A DNA stretch of 64,000 nucleotides from Asanoa hainanensis (GTDB taxonomy: Bacteria; Actinomycetota; Actinomycetes; Mycobacteriales; Micromonosporaceae): NCBI RefSeq assembly GCF_900188485.1, contig NZ_FZPH01000008.1:273588-337587 (forward strand), in the 5' to 3' direction. Numbering within the stretch: position 1 is the stretch's first letter; the number at the start of each line of letters is the position of its first letter. Position numbers and translations under genes: made by a program. The notes under the pieces were generated by a model. It saw nothing but the letters and a program-made list of their open reading frames with translations. It searched no databases and was not told the DNA's origin. Below are positions 27,601-37,312 of the stretch, one piece after another.

Positions 27601-27752
27601 CCGCCTCCGGGCTGCGCACCCTGCTCGGCGCGGACGCCTACGCGCAAGCCCACGCCGAGGGTCGGATCGCGAGCCTGGACACGCTGGTCAGCGCGCCGGT
27701 CGAGGCGTCGGTGCCGGCCCTGCCGAGCGCCGCTACGGCCGAGCCCAGCTGA
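24612..27752 (+). CDS. SARP-type regulator with NB-ARC and TPR domains
   Basis: A 1046-aa AfsR-like regulator. Residues 12-90 form a divergent OmpR-type winged helix (CLLGPVRLLADGAPVPL), residues 100-260 a bacterial transcriptional-activation (BTAD) region, and about 335-640 an NB-ARC ATPase (P-loop GPGGSGKTRL near 350, Walker B LLLLDNCEH, sensor LLTTSR). From 640 to the end it is TPR-like helices. The HTH recognition segment is atypical (LWTVPRQRGGGAGDR), so DNA binding may be altered. GTG 24612 is preferred over GTG 24591 because AGGGGG lies 6 nt upstream. No biosynthetic cluster is adjacent. It overlaps the HEAT gene by 20 bp tail to tail. Confidence 0.85.
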   Translation: MGDDGSTASDGQRPVRAEACLLGPVRLLADGAPVPLPPAARDLLGVLALRPGETVPTDQLGTALWTVPRQRGGGAGDRLAEAAEALDAALTAAGCPETLGRTPDGLVLRLPGRAVDASRFGHLLRRARELMTDGDLAGASARFATGLRLWQVDFAGDPLAGSTLNPLGWAQAERTRLVQMRAAATEDRWECLLRRVAAALTAAGAPAADQDAVGAGTAALAAAGEAVAELERAVGRHPLRERLWELLLTATAFAGGRGAAARVYDRAVLAIADNLGVEPGRRLGEIAALVRSGGLATWWEQPEPCPHPQPATTPARTGLPVPLTPLIGRDRLAARVAAQVADHRLVTLTGPGGSGKTRLAVAVAAGRTPVWFVDLSVVDDPARVATAVAGALGVRDEPGRAIADTLADALGAGDGLLLLDNCEHVLGGAAELVTVLLDRCPAVRLLTTSRVALRLPAEVTVPVPPLPGPAPGGEHTIAGLAAHPASHLFLERARARSGRPVAESDAGAVAELCAELDGLPLAIELAAARTPVLSVPEIVARLRADHSVLRSPDPTAPARHRTVAAAVESSVDQLDPGARRLFDRLAVFAGGFDTEAATAVAGPTAPDLLAALVEASLVERQRPGGDARYRMLVPIHRHALARLRGAGGESDARRAHAQHFLALAERADGGLRGSAQGWWLGRLRREAANLRAAMSWLAGPGAAADPHGDLRLAGALANYCRLEGYYRDGRRWLVDALARHPDAPAVLRARALAGAAMLAMLLCDYPAAAGDAAAARSACRASGDPLGEARVELTLGSVARERAEYKASAAHLDAAARLYDVHGDAWGIAQSALLRGFTAWLATDLDRAEAKLRLALDGFERLGDPEAAATALMNLGAVALYRGDGDRAASLLDTALDRFTALGFPEGLGWAHNLRGLVELRAGRTSRAVSHLVRSLATHRQVGDRWRTASVLEALAEAARVVGAAERGAALLGAAATIRTELGTPVPACELYDLAATASGLRTLLGADAYAQAHAEGRIASLDTLVSAPVEASVPALPSAATAEPS

Positions 27753-30057
27753 GCTCGCCGTCGGCGGAGCGCACCAGCCGGGCCGTCACCGCCGCGTTCG
27801 TTCCACACGCCGGGCAGGCGCCGGCGAGTGTGCCCGCGAACCAGTGGTCGACGACGCCGTAGGAGTCGTCGTCGACGTGGCTCCAGCCGACCGCACCCTC
27901 GACCGCCACGTCGCCGCCGCACGAGCCGCAGCGGGATACGCGTCCGGCCCGCTCCGGCCACGCGCGCGTGGTCAGCGGCGTTGGCGGTGCGACCACGGTG
28001 CCGTCGGACAGGCGCACGACGAGGTCGGCCGGCCAGGGCCGGTCGAGCGGGCGGCCCGGGTCGGCGAGGTCCGGGCCGAGCGGGTCCGTCCGCGCCGGTG
28101 GCTCGCCGGCCAGGATGGCCCGGGCGACCTCGCGATGCCAGTGGGCGGCCCGGGTCGCGGCGATCAGCCCGAACACCCGCTCGAGGTCGGCGGCCTGACC
28201 GAACTCCAGGGCGGCCAGCCGGCGCAGCAGGTCGTCGGCCGGGCCGTGGCGGACCGGGCCGCTCGTGCGACCGTCGCGCAGCCAGACCACCGCGCGGTCC
28301 AGGACGTAGCCCCAGAGGCGGCTGGGCACGAAGCGGGGTAGCGCACCGTCGGGCCCCGGCGCGAACGACAGCGGTGCCCGGTCGTCGTCGGCGAGCGCGC
28401 GCAGCCACGCCCGGACGGCCCGGCGGGCCCGGTCGACCAGGCGGCGCTCGACCGTCTCCGGCAGGTCGGGATCCTCCGCGAGGGCGTTGCCGGGCACCGC
28501 CGCCGCCAGCGCCGCGCGATAGGTCGCCTCCTCGGCCGGCCGCATCGCCAACCGCAGCAGCCCGGGCCCGGCGTCCGGAGGAAGGCTCGCCCGGACCTCC
28601 TCGACCAGGTCCTCGCCGGTCCGGACCAGGTAGCGCAGCGGACCCGGCGGGGGAGCGTCGACGCCGGCCCGGACCAGGTCGGCGAGCAGGCGGTGGACGA
28701 CCTCGGTGAGCGCGACGGCCCGGCGGGCGGCGACGATCGGGCCGCGTTCCGGGTCGAGGGCGACCGCCGCCGGGTCCCAGCGGCCCTGCTCCGCGGCGGC
28801 GGACAGGCCCACCCGGCGGGCCCAGGCGAGGTCGCGGGCCAGCGCGGCGCCGGCGCAGTCCCAGGCGGCCCCGATCTTGATGGCGTGCGGGTCGGTGTGC
28901 CAGAGGTTCTCCTCGCCGGCGAGGGCCATCCGGAGCAGGTCGTCGTCCCCGCCGGCCAGCCAGGTCCGGACCAGGGCGAGCGCGTCCGCCTCGCCGTTGT
29001 CGTACGCCTCCGCGACCACCGGCTCCAGCGCGGCCACGGCCCAGCGGAGCACCTCGCGGAGCAACCGGTCGGTGTCGGGCGGATCGGGCCGGGGGGCCGG
29101 GACCGGCGCTTCCGGCGCGGCCAGCGCCCGGTCCAGCGTCCAGCGGTCGCCGTCGTTCACGGGCTGGCGCCGCCAGCGCGCCAGCGGCTCGCGCAGCTCC
29201 GGCACGTGGGTGAGCAGCTTCTTGTGCGCCAGCAGCGCGGACAGCGCCGCGGCGTCGGGATCGACCAGGGCGCGCAGCCCGATGGCGGCGGCCACCTCGG
29301 GATCGTCCACGTCGGTGAGCGCCTGTGCGGCGTCCCGGCGCAGGTGGCCGGCGGGCTCACCGAGGAAGCCGAGGATCGCGACCCGGTTGTCCCGGTCGTG
29401 CCGGCGTCGGGCCAGGCACGACAGCAACATCGCCCGGGTCCGCGGGTCCTGTTCCACCCGGGCCGCCGCGATGAACGGCTCGCTGCCGACCCGCGGCGCG
29501 AACCGCAGCTCGCGTGCCGCCGCCAGCCGGACCTCCGCCGCGGGGTCCTCGCGGAGCAGCCGCAGGACCAGGTCCTGGTCGGGCCGCGTCCCGCGCAGGC
29601 CCTCGACCCGCACTGCCGGGTCCGGGTCGGCCAGCAGCGCGGAGGTCAGCTCGGGCGGCCGGTGGCCGGACAGCATCGCGCGGGCGGCCCTCAGCCGCAG
29701 CCGGCCCTCGGCGCTCGCGGCGAGCTCCTGGCGCAGCGGCTCGTACGGCCCGCCGAGGTAGTAGAGCAGCGTGGCGACCCGCTCGTCGTCGTTGCCGAGG
29801 TCGAGAGCGGCGGCCCGGACGCGCGGATCGACCTCGCTGCGGCGGCGCAGGATCCGGCCGAGCGCCTCGGCCGCCGCGTCGCCGACGTGCTCGTACACCT
29901 CGGCCAGGCCGCCCTCGGTGCGCACCTCGCTGGTGTCGTGCAGCGCGAGGTCCAGCAGGTCCTCGAACAGCCCGACCTCGCCCGAGGTCGAGGCCCGGCG
30001 GACGGCGGCGAGCCGGACCGCGTCGTCCGGGTCGGTCAGGCGCGCACGCAGCGACAT
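27733..30057 (-). CDS. HEAT-repeat protein with C-terminal zinc-ribbon-like motif
   Basis: A 774-aa protein starting MSLRARLTDPDDAVRLAAVRRA. The first 300 residues are HEAT-like repeats (for example PDPAVRVEGLRG and EVRLAAARELRFAP). The middle is helical and unrecognised. The C-terminus has two Cys pairs, C710-x2-C713 and C748-x2-C751, in a zinc-ribbon arrangement. There is no signal peptide. It may be a scaffold or leucine-rich-repeat-variant-type actinobacterial protein; function unknown. The extra upstream frame is shadow of the GNAT gene. Confidence 0.75.
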   Translation of the reverse strand: MSLRARLTDPDDAVRLAAVRRASTSGEVGLFEDLLDLALHDTSEVRTEGGLAEVYEHVGDAAAEALGRILRRRSEVDPRVRAAALDLGNDDERVATLLYYLGGPYEPLRQELAASAEGRLRLRAARAMLSGHRPPELTSALLADPDPAVRVEGLRGTRPDQDLVLRLLREDPAAEVRLAAARELRFAPRVGSEPFIAAARVEQDPRTRAMLLSCLARRRHDRDNRVAILGFLGEPAGHLRRDAAQALTDVDDPEVAAAIGLRALVDPDAAALSALLAHKKLLTHVPELREPLARWRRQPVNDGDRWTLDRALAAPEAPVPAPRPDPPDTDRLLREVLRWAVAALEPVVAEAYDNGEADALALVRTWLAGGDDDLLRMALAGEENLWHTDPHAIKIGAAWDCAGAALARDLAWARRVGLSAAAEQGRWDPAAVALDPERGPIVAARRAVALTEVVHRLLADLVRAGVDAPPPGPLRYLVRTGEDLVEEVRASLPPDAGPGLLRLAMRPAEEATYRAALAAAVPGNALAEDPDLPETVERRLVDRARRAVRAWLRALADDDRAPLSFAPGPDGALPRFVPSRLWGYVLDRAVVWLRDGRTSGPVRHGPADDLLRRLAALEFGQAADLERVFGLIAATRAAHWHREVARAILAGEPPARTDPLGPDLADPGRPLDRPWPADLVVRLSDGTVVAPPTPLTTRAWPERAGRVSRCGSCGGDVAVEGAVGWSHVDDDSYGVVDHWFAGTLAGACPACGTNAAVTARLVRSADGELSWARP

Positions 30058-30089
30058 GCCGCCACGATAGGCAGCGCTGTCGATGCGCT

Positions 30090-30929
30090 CTAGAGAGCCG
30101 GGACCGGGGCCGGCTCGGCGATGCAGGCGGTGGCGATCCGGCGGAAGCCGACGCTCAGGTAGACGCGGGCCACGTCGTCGCTGCTGGCCGACAGGAAGAC
30201 CAGGCCGGCGCCCGCGTCGACCGCGTGCCGGGCCAGCGTCAGGGTCAGCGCCGCGCCGAGGCCGCGGCGGCGGAACGCGGGCAGGGTCGCCACGCCGGCG
30301 ACCTCCACGACGTCGCCCGCGCGCATGCCGATGCCGCTGGCCACCGGCCCGGCGTCGGCGACCTCGGCGACAGCGGTGAACCGGCGGCCGTCGCGGATCG
30401 CCTGGCGCTCGCCCTCGACCGAGCCGGCGTCGGCCTCGACCCGGGCGGCATCGCGCTCGGCGGGGCCGCCGGCTCCCGCACCGGTGCCCGGTGTGCCGAA
30501 GCCCACGTGCGCGACCGCGCGGGACAGCTCGAGGTCGGCCTGGAAGGACTCCGCCGCCGGATCCAGCAGGCGCACCCCGGTCGCCGGCAGCGCGGGCAGC
30601 GCGGCCGGGTCGAGCACCATCAGCGGCGCCTCCAGCACCGCCAGCCCGGCCGAGCGCGCGACCGCCAGCAGGTCCGGCGTGGTCTCGTGGACCCACTCGA
30701 ACGCCTCGGGCAGGCCCAGGTCACGCTGCCGCTCGCGGGCGGCCATCACGTCGGCCGCCGACGGCGGCTCACCGCCGTCGAGGCGGGGACGGGCGTAGAA
30801 CGGCCAGCCCGCACCCTCGCGGACGAACAGGACGAGCCCGCCGAAGTCCTCCGCTCGTGCCGAGAACCGGGGCAAGGCATCGTAGAACGTCTCGAGGCGG
30901 CGCAGGAGGGCAGGATCGGGGGTGGTCAT
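30090..30929 (-). CDS. GNAT-family N-acetyltransferase
   Basis: A 279-aa protein whose C-terminal half carries the acetyl-CoA binding motif A, VATLPAFRRRGLGAALT (RRGLG), followed by YLSVGFRRIAT, the usual last strand. The N-terminal half looks like a second, degenerate GNAT or substrate domain. ATG 30929 (MTTPDPALLRR) is preferred over the upstream GTG. It lies 32 bp upstream of the HEAT gene on the same strand and may be cotranscribed with it. Acceptor unknown. Confidence 0.82.
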   Translation of the reverse strand: MTTPDPALLRRLETFYDALPRFSARAEDFGGLVLFVREGAGWPFYARPRLDGGEPPSAADVMAARERQRDLGLPEAFEWVHETTPDLLAVARSAGLAVLEAPLMVLDPAALPALPATGVRLLDPAAESFQADLELSRAVAHVGFGTPGTGAGAGGPAERDAARVEADAGSVEGERQAIRDGRRFTAVAEVADAGPVASGIGMRAGDVVEVAGVATLPAFRRRGLGAALTLTLARHAVDAGAGLVFLSASSDDVARVYLSVGFRRIATACIAEPAPVPAL

Positions 30930-31078
30930 CGCGCGAGAGTACACATCTCAAATCCTGGGCGTGTGATCAATACGTCCTGGCGGATGAGGGCCGCTGTTCA
31001 CGTAAACTCGGAAGACCCAGCAGGGCCGACGTCGTCCCGAACCTGAAACTTGTGTGACTAGACGACCGTGGAGGCCCC

Positions 31079-34000
31079 GTGGCGTTCCCGCATCCCCAGG
31101 GTTTGTACGACCCGGAGAACGAGCGCGACTCCTGTGGCGTCGCGTTTGTCGCCGATCTCGCCGGCCGCCGCTCCCACGACGTCGTGGCGAAGGGGCTCTC
31201 GGCGCTGGTCCGGCTCGACCACCGGGGCGCGCGGGGCGCGGAGCCCAACACCGGTGACGGCGCCGGCATCATGATCCAGGTGCCCGACGAGTTCCTGCGG
31301 GCAGACGTCGACTTCACCCTGCCGCCGGCCGGCTTCTACGCCACCGGCCTGGTGTTCCTGCCCACCGAGGACGCTGAGGCCGCCCAGGCGGTCACGGTGA
31401 TCGAGAAGTACGCCATCGTCGAGGGCGCCGAGGTGCTCGGGTGGCGGGACGTGCCCGTCGAGCCCGAGGGCCTGGGCGCGACCGCCGAGCTCGTCCGGCC
31501 CCGGATCCGCCAGGTGTTCCTGGCCGCGCACCGGCTGCACGACGGCCCCGACGGCCCGGCCGGCACCCCGATCAGCGACCTCGACCTCGACCGGGTCGCC
31601 TTCTGCGTGCGCAAGCAGGCCGAACGCGAGACCGCCGAGCGGGGCATACCGGCCTACTTCCCGAGCCTGTCCGCCCGCACCATGGTCTACAAGGGCATGC
31701 TCACGCCCGACCAGCTGCCCGCGTTCTTCCCGGACCTGACCAACCGCCGGGTACGCAGCGCGATCGCCCTGGTCCACTCGCGGTTCTCGACGAACACGTT
31801 CCCGTCGTGGCCACTGGCCCACCCGTACCGCTTCATCGCCCACAACGGCGAGATCAACACCATCCGGGGCAACAAGAACTGGATGAACGCGCGCGAGGCG
31901 CTGCTGTCCTCGCCGAAGCTGCCGGGCAACATCCGCCGGCTGTTCCCGGTCTGCACGCCCGCCGCCTCCGACTCGGCCAACTTCGACGAGGTGCTGGAGC
32001 TGCTGCACCTGGCCGGCCGGGAGCTGCCGCACGCGGTGTTGATGATGATCCCGGAGGCGTGGGAGAACGACACCGCGATGGACCCGGCTCGCCGGGCGTT
32101 CTACCGCTTCCACGCGAGCCTGCTCGAGCCCTGGGACGGTCCCGCCAGCGTCGCGTTCACCGACGGCACGCTGGTCGGCGCCGTGCTCGACCGCAACGGC
32201 CTGCGCCCGGGCCGCTGGTGGCGCACCGAAGACGGGCTGGTCGTGCTCGGCAGCGAGGCCGGCGTGCTCGACCTCGACCCGACCACCGTGGTCGCCAAGG
32301 GCCGACTGCAGCCGGGCCGGATGTTCCTGGTCGACACCGCCGAGGGCCGGATCGTCGAGGACGACGAGATCAAGGCCGAGCTGGCCGCCGCCCATCCCTA
32401 CGACGACTGGCTGCACGCCGGCCTGATCGACCTCGAGGACCTGCCCGCCCGCGAGCACATCGTGTTCACGCACGACTCGGTGCAGCGCCGGCAGCAGACC
32501 TTCGGCTACACCGAGGAAGAGCTCAAGATCCTGGTCGGGCCGATGGCCCGCAGCGGCGCCGAGCCGCTGGGCTCGATGGGCACCGACACCCCGATCGCGC
32601 CGCTGTCCACCCGGCCGCGGCTGCTCTACGACTACTTCCACCAGCTTTTCGCCCAGGTGACCAACCCGCCGCTGGACGCGATCCGCGAGGAGCTGGTGAC
32701 CAGCCTGTCGTCGACCATCGGGCCCGAGGGCAACCTGCTCGACCCGAACGCGGCCAGCTGCCGGCAGATCGTGCTGCCCCGGCCGGTGCTCGACAACGAC
32801 GAGCTGGCCAAGCTGCTGTCCATCGACGACGACGGCGACCTGCCCGGCTTCAAGGCCGTCCGGGTCTCCGGCCTCTACCCGCTGCGCAACGGCGCGGCCG
32901 GCATCAAGGCCCGGCTCACCGAGATCTGCCGGCACGTCTCCGAGGCGATCGAAGACGGCGTGCGGATCCTGGTGCTCTCCGACCGGGACTCGACGGCCGA
33001 CCTGGCGCCGATCCCGTCGCTGCTGCTCACCGCGGCCGTGCACCAGCACCTGGTGCGCGAGCAGACCCGCACCCAGGTCGCGCTGGTGGTCGAGTCGGGC
33101 GACTGCCGCGAGGTGCACCACGCGGCCCTGCTGATCGGCTACGGCGCCGCGGCGGTCAACCCCTATCTGGCCTTCGAGTCCGCCGAGGACCTGATCGCGA
33201 CCGGTGCTCTGACCGGTGTGGCCCCGGCCGACGCGATCCGCAACTACGTCAAGGCGCTCAGCAAGGGCGTCCTGAAGATCATGTCCAAGATGGGCATCTC
33301 CACCGTCTCGTCGTACTGCGGAGCCCAGGTCTTCGAAGCGGTCGGCCTGGACGCCCGCGTGGTGCAGCGCTACTTCGCCGGCACGCCGGCCAAGATCGGT
33401 GGTGCCCGGCTGGCCGACATCCACACGGAGGTCGCCGCCCGGCACGCCCGCGCGTACCCGGCCAACGAGGCCGAGCGCAGCCACCGCAAGCTCGACGTGG
33501 GCGGCGAATACCAGTGGCGCCGCGAGGGCGAGCTGCACCTGTTCAACCCCGAGACGGTGTTCCTGCTCCAGCACGCCACCCGCAGCCGGCGGGAGGACAT
33601 CTTCGCCCGCTACACGTCCACCGTGGACAAGCTGGCCGCCGAGGCCGGCTCGCTGCGGGGGCTGTTCCAGCTCCGCACCGGCGACCGGCCGGCCGTGCCG
33701 CTGGACGAGGTCGAGCCGGTCAGCGCGATCGTCCGGCGGTTCGCCACCGGCGCGATGTCCTACGGCTCGATCTCCGCCGAGGCGCACGAGACCCTGGCCG
33801 TCGCGATGAACCGGCTGGGCGGCAAGTCCAACACCGGTGAGGGCGGCGAGGACGTCGAGCGGCTCTACGACCCGGAGCGCCGGTCGGCCGTCAAGCAGGT
33901 GGCCAGCGGGCGGTTCGGCGTCACCACCGAATACCTCGTCAACGCCGACGACATCCAGATCAAGATGGCGCAGGGTGCCAAGCCCGGCGAGGGTGGCCAG

Positions 34001-35635
34001 CTGCCCGGCAACAAGGTGTGGCCGTGGATCGCGAAGACCCGGCACGCCACCCCGGGTGTCGGGCTGATCTCGCCGCCGCCGCACCACGACATCTACTCGA
34101 TCGAAGACCTGGCGCAGCTCGTACACGATCTCAAGATGGTCAATCCCGCCGCCCGGGTGCACGTCAAGCTGGTCTCCGAGGTGGGCGTCGGCACGGTGGC
34201 GGCGGGCGTCGCCAAGCTCAAGGCCGACGTCATCCTGATCTCCGGACACGACGGGGGTACGGGCGCCAGCCCGCTGAACTCGCTCAAGCACGCCGGCACC
34301 CCGTGGGAGCTCGGGCTGGCCGAGACCCAGCAGACGCTGCTGCTCAACGGGCTGCGTGACCGGGTCACCGTGCAGGTCGACGGGCAGCTCAAGACCGGCC
34401 GCGACGTGGTGGTGGCCGCGCTCCTCGGCGCCGAGGAGTTCGGCTTCGCCACCGCGCCGCTGATCGTCTCGGGCTGCGTGATGATGCGGGTCTGTCACCT
34501 CGACACCTGCCCGGTCGGCATCGCGACGCAGAACCCGAAGCTCCGGGAGAAGTTCACCGGCAAGCCCGAGTTCGTCGAGACGTTCTTCGAGTTCCTGGCC
34601 GAGGAGGTCCGCGGCTACCTGGCCGAGCTGGGCTTCCGCAGCATCGACGAGGCGATCGGCCACGCCGAGCTGCTCGACCTGGCGCCGGCGATCGACCACT
34701 GGAAGGCCAACGGGCTCGACCTCTCGCCCGTGCTGCACGTGCCGGACCTGCCGTCCGGCGCCTCCCGGCGCAAGACCGTCGCCCAGGACCACGGCCTCGA
34801 GAAGGCGCTCGACAACGAGCTGCTGAAGCTGGCCGAGCCGGCGCTGCACGACGGCACGCCGGTGCGCGCCACCGTCGCGGCCCGCAACGACCAGCGCAGC
34901 GTGGGCGCGATGCTCGGCGGTGCGGTCACCCGGCGGTTCGGCGGCGAAGGGCTGCCCGACGACACCATCGAGCTCGACCTGGTCGGCACCGGTGGCCAGT
35001 CGTTCGGCGCGTTCCTGCCGCGCGGCGTGACGATCCGCCTGCACGGCGACGCCAACGACTACGTCGCCAAGGGACTGTCCGGCGGCCGCGTCGTCGTGCG
35101 CCCGCACGTCGACGCGCCGTTCGTGGCCGAGCAGCAGATCATCGCCGGCAACACGATCCTCTACGGCGCGACCGGCGGCGAGCTGTTCCTGCGCGGCCGG
35201 GTCGGCGAGCGGTTCGCCGTGCGCAACTCCGGTGCCACCACGGTGGTGGAGGGCGTCGGCGACCACGGCTGCGAATACATGACCGGCGGCACCGTCGTCG
35301 TGCTCGGCTCCACCGGCCGCAACTTCGCCGCGGGCATGTCCGGTGGCACGGCCTACCTCTGGAAGGCCGACCCCGCCCGCGTCAATCCCGAGCTGGTCGA
35401 GCTGACCCCGCTCACCGACGACGAGCAGGTCACCGTGCAGGCCCTGGTGCAGCGGCACTTCGCGGAGACCGACTCGGCCGTCGCCGAAGACCTGCTCAAG
35501 CGCTGGCCGGAAGCGGCCCGCGAGTTCACCGCCGTCGTGCCGCGCGACTACAAGCGCGTCATGCTGGCCATCCGGGCCGCCGAGGCTGCCGGCCATGACG
35601 TCGACGAGGCGGTCATGGAGGTCGCACGTGCCTGA
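31079..35635 (+). CDS. gltB: Glutamate synthase large subunit
   Basis: A 1518-aa NADPH-GOGAT large subunit making two glutamates from glutamine and 2-oxoglutarate. The amidotransferase nucleophile is C19 (RDSCGVAF), exposed after removal of an 18-residue propeptide. The central domain leads to the FMN/synthase domain ([40 protein letters not shown]). The 3Fe-4S cysteines lie in [15 protein letters not shown] (about 1135-1145), and the C-terminal beta-helix has the usual GG-rich repeats. GTG 31079 has GGAGG upstream. It overlaps gltD by 8 nt. Confidence 0.97.
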   Translation: MAFPHPQGLYDPENERDSCGVAFVADLAGRRSHDVVAKGLSALVRLDHRGARGAEPNTGDGAGIMIQVPDEFLRADVDFTLPPAGFYATGLVFLPTEDAEAAQAVTVIEKYAIVEGAEVLGWRDVPVEPEGLGATAELVRPRIRQVFLAAHRLHDGPDGPAGTPISDLDLDRVAFCVRKQAERETAERGIPAYFPSLSARTMVYKGMLTPDQLPAFFPDLTNRRVRSAIALVHSRFSTNTFPSWPLAHPYRFIAHNGEINTIRGNKNWMNAREALLSSPKLPGNIRRLFPVCTPAASDSANFDEVLELLHLAGRELPHAVLMMIPEAWENDTAMDPARRAFYRFHASLLEPWDGPASVAFTDGTLVGAVLDRNGLRPGRWWRTEDGLVVLGSEAGVLDLDPTTVVAKGRLQPGRMFLVDTAEGRIVEDDEIKAELAAAHPYDDWLHAGLIDLEDLPAREHIVFTHDSVQRRQQTFGYTEEELKILVGPMARSGAEPLGSMGTDTPIAPLSTRPRLLYDYFHQLFAQVTNPPLDAIREELVTSLSSTIGPEGNLLDPNAASCRQIVLPRPVLDNDELAKLLSIDDDGDLPGFKAVRVSGLYPLRNGAAGIKARLTEICRHVSEAIEDGVRILVLSDRDSTADLAPIPSLLLTAAVHQHLVREQTRTQVALVVESGDCREVHHAALLIGYGAAAVNPYLAFESAEDLIATGALTGVAPADAIRNYVKALSKGVLKIMSKMGISTVSSYCGAQVFEAVGLDARVVQRYFAGTPAKIGGARLADIHTEVAARHARAYPANEAERSHRKLDVGGEYQWRREGELHLFNPETVFLLQHATRSRREDIFARYTSTVDKLAAEAGSLRGLFQLRTGDRPAVPLDEVEPVSAIVRRFATGAMSYGSISAEAHETLAVAMNRLGGKSNTGEGGEDVERLYDPERRSAVKQVASGRFGVTTEYLVNADDIQIKMAQGAKPGEGGQLPGNKVWPWIAKTRHATPGVGLISPPPHHDIYSIEDLAQLVHDLKMVNPAARVHVKLVSEVGVGTVAAGVAKLKADVILISGHDGGTGASPLNSLKHAGTPWELGLAETQQTLLLNGLRDRVTVQVDGQLKTGRDVVVAALLGAEEFGFATAPLIVSGCVMMRVCHLDTCPVGIATQNPKLREKFTGKPEFVETFFEFLAEEVRGYLAELGFRSIDEAIGHAELLDLAPAIDHWKANGLDLSPVLHVPDLPSGASRRKTVAQDHGLEKALDNELLKLAEPALHDGTPVRATVAARNDQRSVGAMLGGAVTRRFGGEGLPDDTIELDLVGTGGQSFGAFLPRGVTIRLHGDANDYVAKGLSGGRVVVRPHVDAPFVAEQQIIAGNTILYGATGGELFLRGRVGERFAVRNSGATTVVEGVGDHGCEYMTGGTVVVLGSTGRNFAAGMSGGTAYLWKADPARVNPELVELTPLTDDEQVTVQALVQRHFAETDSAVAEDLLKRWPEAAREFTAVVPRDYKRVMLAIRAAEAAGHDVDEAVMEVARA

Positions 35636-37103
35636 TCCACAGGGTTTCCTGCACCACGAACGCCGGCTGCCGGAGCGGCGCCCGGTGCCCGTGCGCATCC
35701 AGGACTGGCGCGAGGTCTACCCGTCCGCCGACGACGGGCTGATCCGCGAGCAGGCCAGCCGCTGCATGGACTGCGGCATTCCGTTCTGCCACCAGGGCTG
35801 CCCGCTCGGCAACCGGATCCCGGACTGGAACGACCTGGTCCGCACCGGCCAGTGGGCCTCGGCCGCGGAGTCGCTGCACGCCACCAACAACTTCCCGGAG
35901 TTCACCGGGCGGCTGTGCCCGGCGCCCTGCGAGGCGTCCTGCGTGCTCAGCATCGCCGGTGGCGCGTCGGTGACCATCAAGCAGGTCGAGGTGGAGATCG
36001 CCAACCGGGCGTTCGACCTCGGCCTGGTCACGCCGCAGCCGGCCGGGCACGCGTCCGGCAAGCGGGTCGCGGTGGTCGGCTCCGGCCCCGCGGGCCTGGC
36101 CGCGGCGCAGCAGCTCGCCCGCGCCGGGCACGCGGTCACCGTGTTCGAGCGCGACGACCAGATCGGCGGGCTGATGCGGTTCGGCATCCCCGACTTCAAG
36201 CTCGAGAAGTCCCACATCGACCGGCGGCTCGCGCAGCTCGAGGCCGAGGGCGTGGTCTTCGAGACCGGCGTCAACGTCGGTGTCGACGTGACCGCCGACC
36301 AACTCCGTGCCGAGTACGACGCGGTGCTGCTGGCCGCCGGCGCCCTGCTGAGCCGCGACACCCCGGCGACACCGGGGCGCGGGCTGCGTGGCGTACACCT
36401 GGCCATGGAGCACCTCGTGCCGGCCAACCGGGTCGCCGCCGGGCTGCAGGCCACGACGCCGGTCGACGCCGCCGGCAAGCACGTCGTGATCATCGGTGGC
36501 GGCGACACCGCGGCCGACAGCCTCGGCGTCGCGCACCGGCAGGGCGCGGCAGCGGTCTACCAGCTCGACCTCTACCCGGAACCGCCCGCGGTCCGCGACG
36601 AGGCGCGCGACCCGTGGCCGACGTGGCCGTGGATCCTGCGCAACTACCCGGCACACGAGGAGGGCGGCGCCCGCGACTTCGCCGTCGGCGTGCAGGAGTT
36701 CGTCCACGACGGCACCGGCGCCGTGCGGGCCGTCCGGATCGCCGAGGTCGAGGTGACCAAGGTCGACGGGCAGCGCCGGATCCACCCGAAGCCGGGCACC
36801 GAGCGGGAGCTGCCGGCCGACCTGGTGCTGCTGGCGATCGGCTTCGACGGCACCGAGCCGCAGCCGCTGCTGGACCAGCTCGGGATCGCGCGCAACGCGC
36901 GGGGCGCGGTCGACGCCCGCCCGGACTGGCAGACCGGCACGGATGGCGTCTTCGTCGCCGGCGACATGCACCGTGGGGCGTCGCTGATCGTGTGGGCGAT
37001 CGCCGAAGGCCGCGCGGCGGCCTCCGCGATCCACTCCTACCTCGGCGGAGAGGGCGAGCTCCCGACGCCGGTCGACCCGGCCGCCGTCCCGCTGGCGGCC
37101 TGA
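35628..37103 (+). CDS. gltD: Glutamate synthase small subunit
   Basis: A 491-aa NADPH-dependent electron-input subunit of glutamate synthase. The N-terminal 4Fe-4S cysteines are in [17 protein letters not shown] and [13 protein letters not shown]. The FAD Rossmann motif is [16 protein letters not shown] and the NADPH motif [16 protein letters not shown] 35628 lies inside the end of gltB (8-nt overlap), so the two subunits are coupled. Confidence 0.96.
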   Translation: MPDPQGFLHHERRLPERRPVPVRIQDWREVYPSADDGLIREQASRCMDCGIPFCHQGCPLGNRIPDWNDLVRTGQWASAAESLHATNNFPEFTGRLCPAPCEASCVLSIAGGASVTIKQVEVEIANRAFDLGLVTPQPAGHASGKRVAVVGSGPAGLAAAQQLARAGHAVTVFERDDQIGGLMRFGIPDFKLEKSHIDRRLAQLEAEGVVFETGVNVGVDVTADQLRAEYDAVLLAAGALLSRDTPATPGRGLRGVHLAMEHLVPANRVAAGLQATTPVDAAGKHVVIIGGGDTAADSLGVAHRQGAAAVYQLDLYPEPPAVRDEARDPWPTWPWILRNYPAHEEGGARDFAVGVQEFVHDGTGAVRAVRIAEVEVTKVDGQRRIHPKPGTERELPADLVLLAIGFDGTEPQPLLDQLGIARNARGAVDARPDWQTGTDGVFVAGDMHRGASLIVWAIAEGRAAASAIHSYLGGEGELPTPVDPAAVPLAA

Positions 37104-37131
37104 GCGCATTAACGGTGATCAACGGGCGGGT

Positions 37132-37182
37132 GTTGACAAGGGGCCCTTCCTATGCGAAATCCGTTAACAAGGGGCCCTTGCT
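37132..37182. repeat. Two direct copies of a GTTRACAAGGGGCCCTT element
   Basis: Copy 1 is at 37132-37151 (GTTGACAAGGGGCCCTTCCT) and copy 2 at 37163-37182 (GTTAACAAGGGGCCCTTGCT). They are 18/20 identical with a 31-bp period. Each holds the near-palindrome AAGGGGCCCTT. They lie 28 bp after the gltD stop and before pyk. They look like a dispersed intergenic element; a terminator role for gltD is possible. Confidence 0.7.
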
Positions 37183-37312
37183 TCGGGTTCCGGGCGGGCG
37201 CGAGTAGGCTCGCTGACGGCTCACTGGCGGGTGACAAGGCTGGTGGGCGGCAACTGTTCGGATTCCCGACAGAAGCCGGTTACGAGGACGATCCGGGAAA
37301 GAGACTAGCCTC

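Noticed and set aside
31058..35698. 1546-codon open frame antisense to gltB
   Set aside because: A shadow of high-GC codon bias: the plus strand encodes full glutamate synthase with all motifs, and the antisense product shows no domain.
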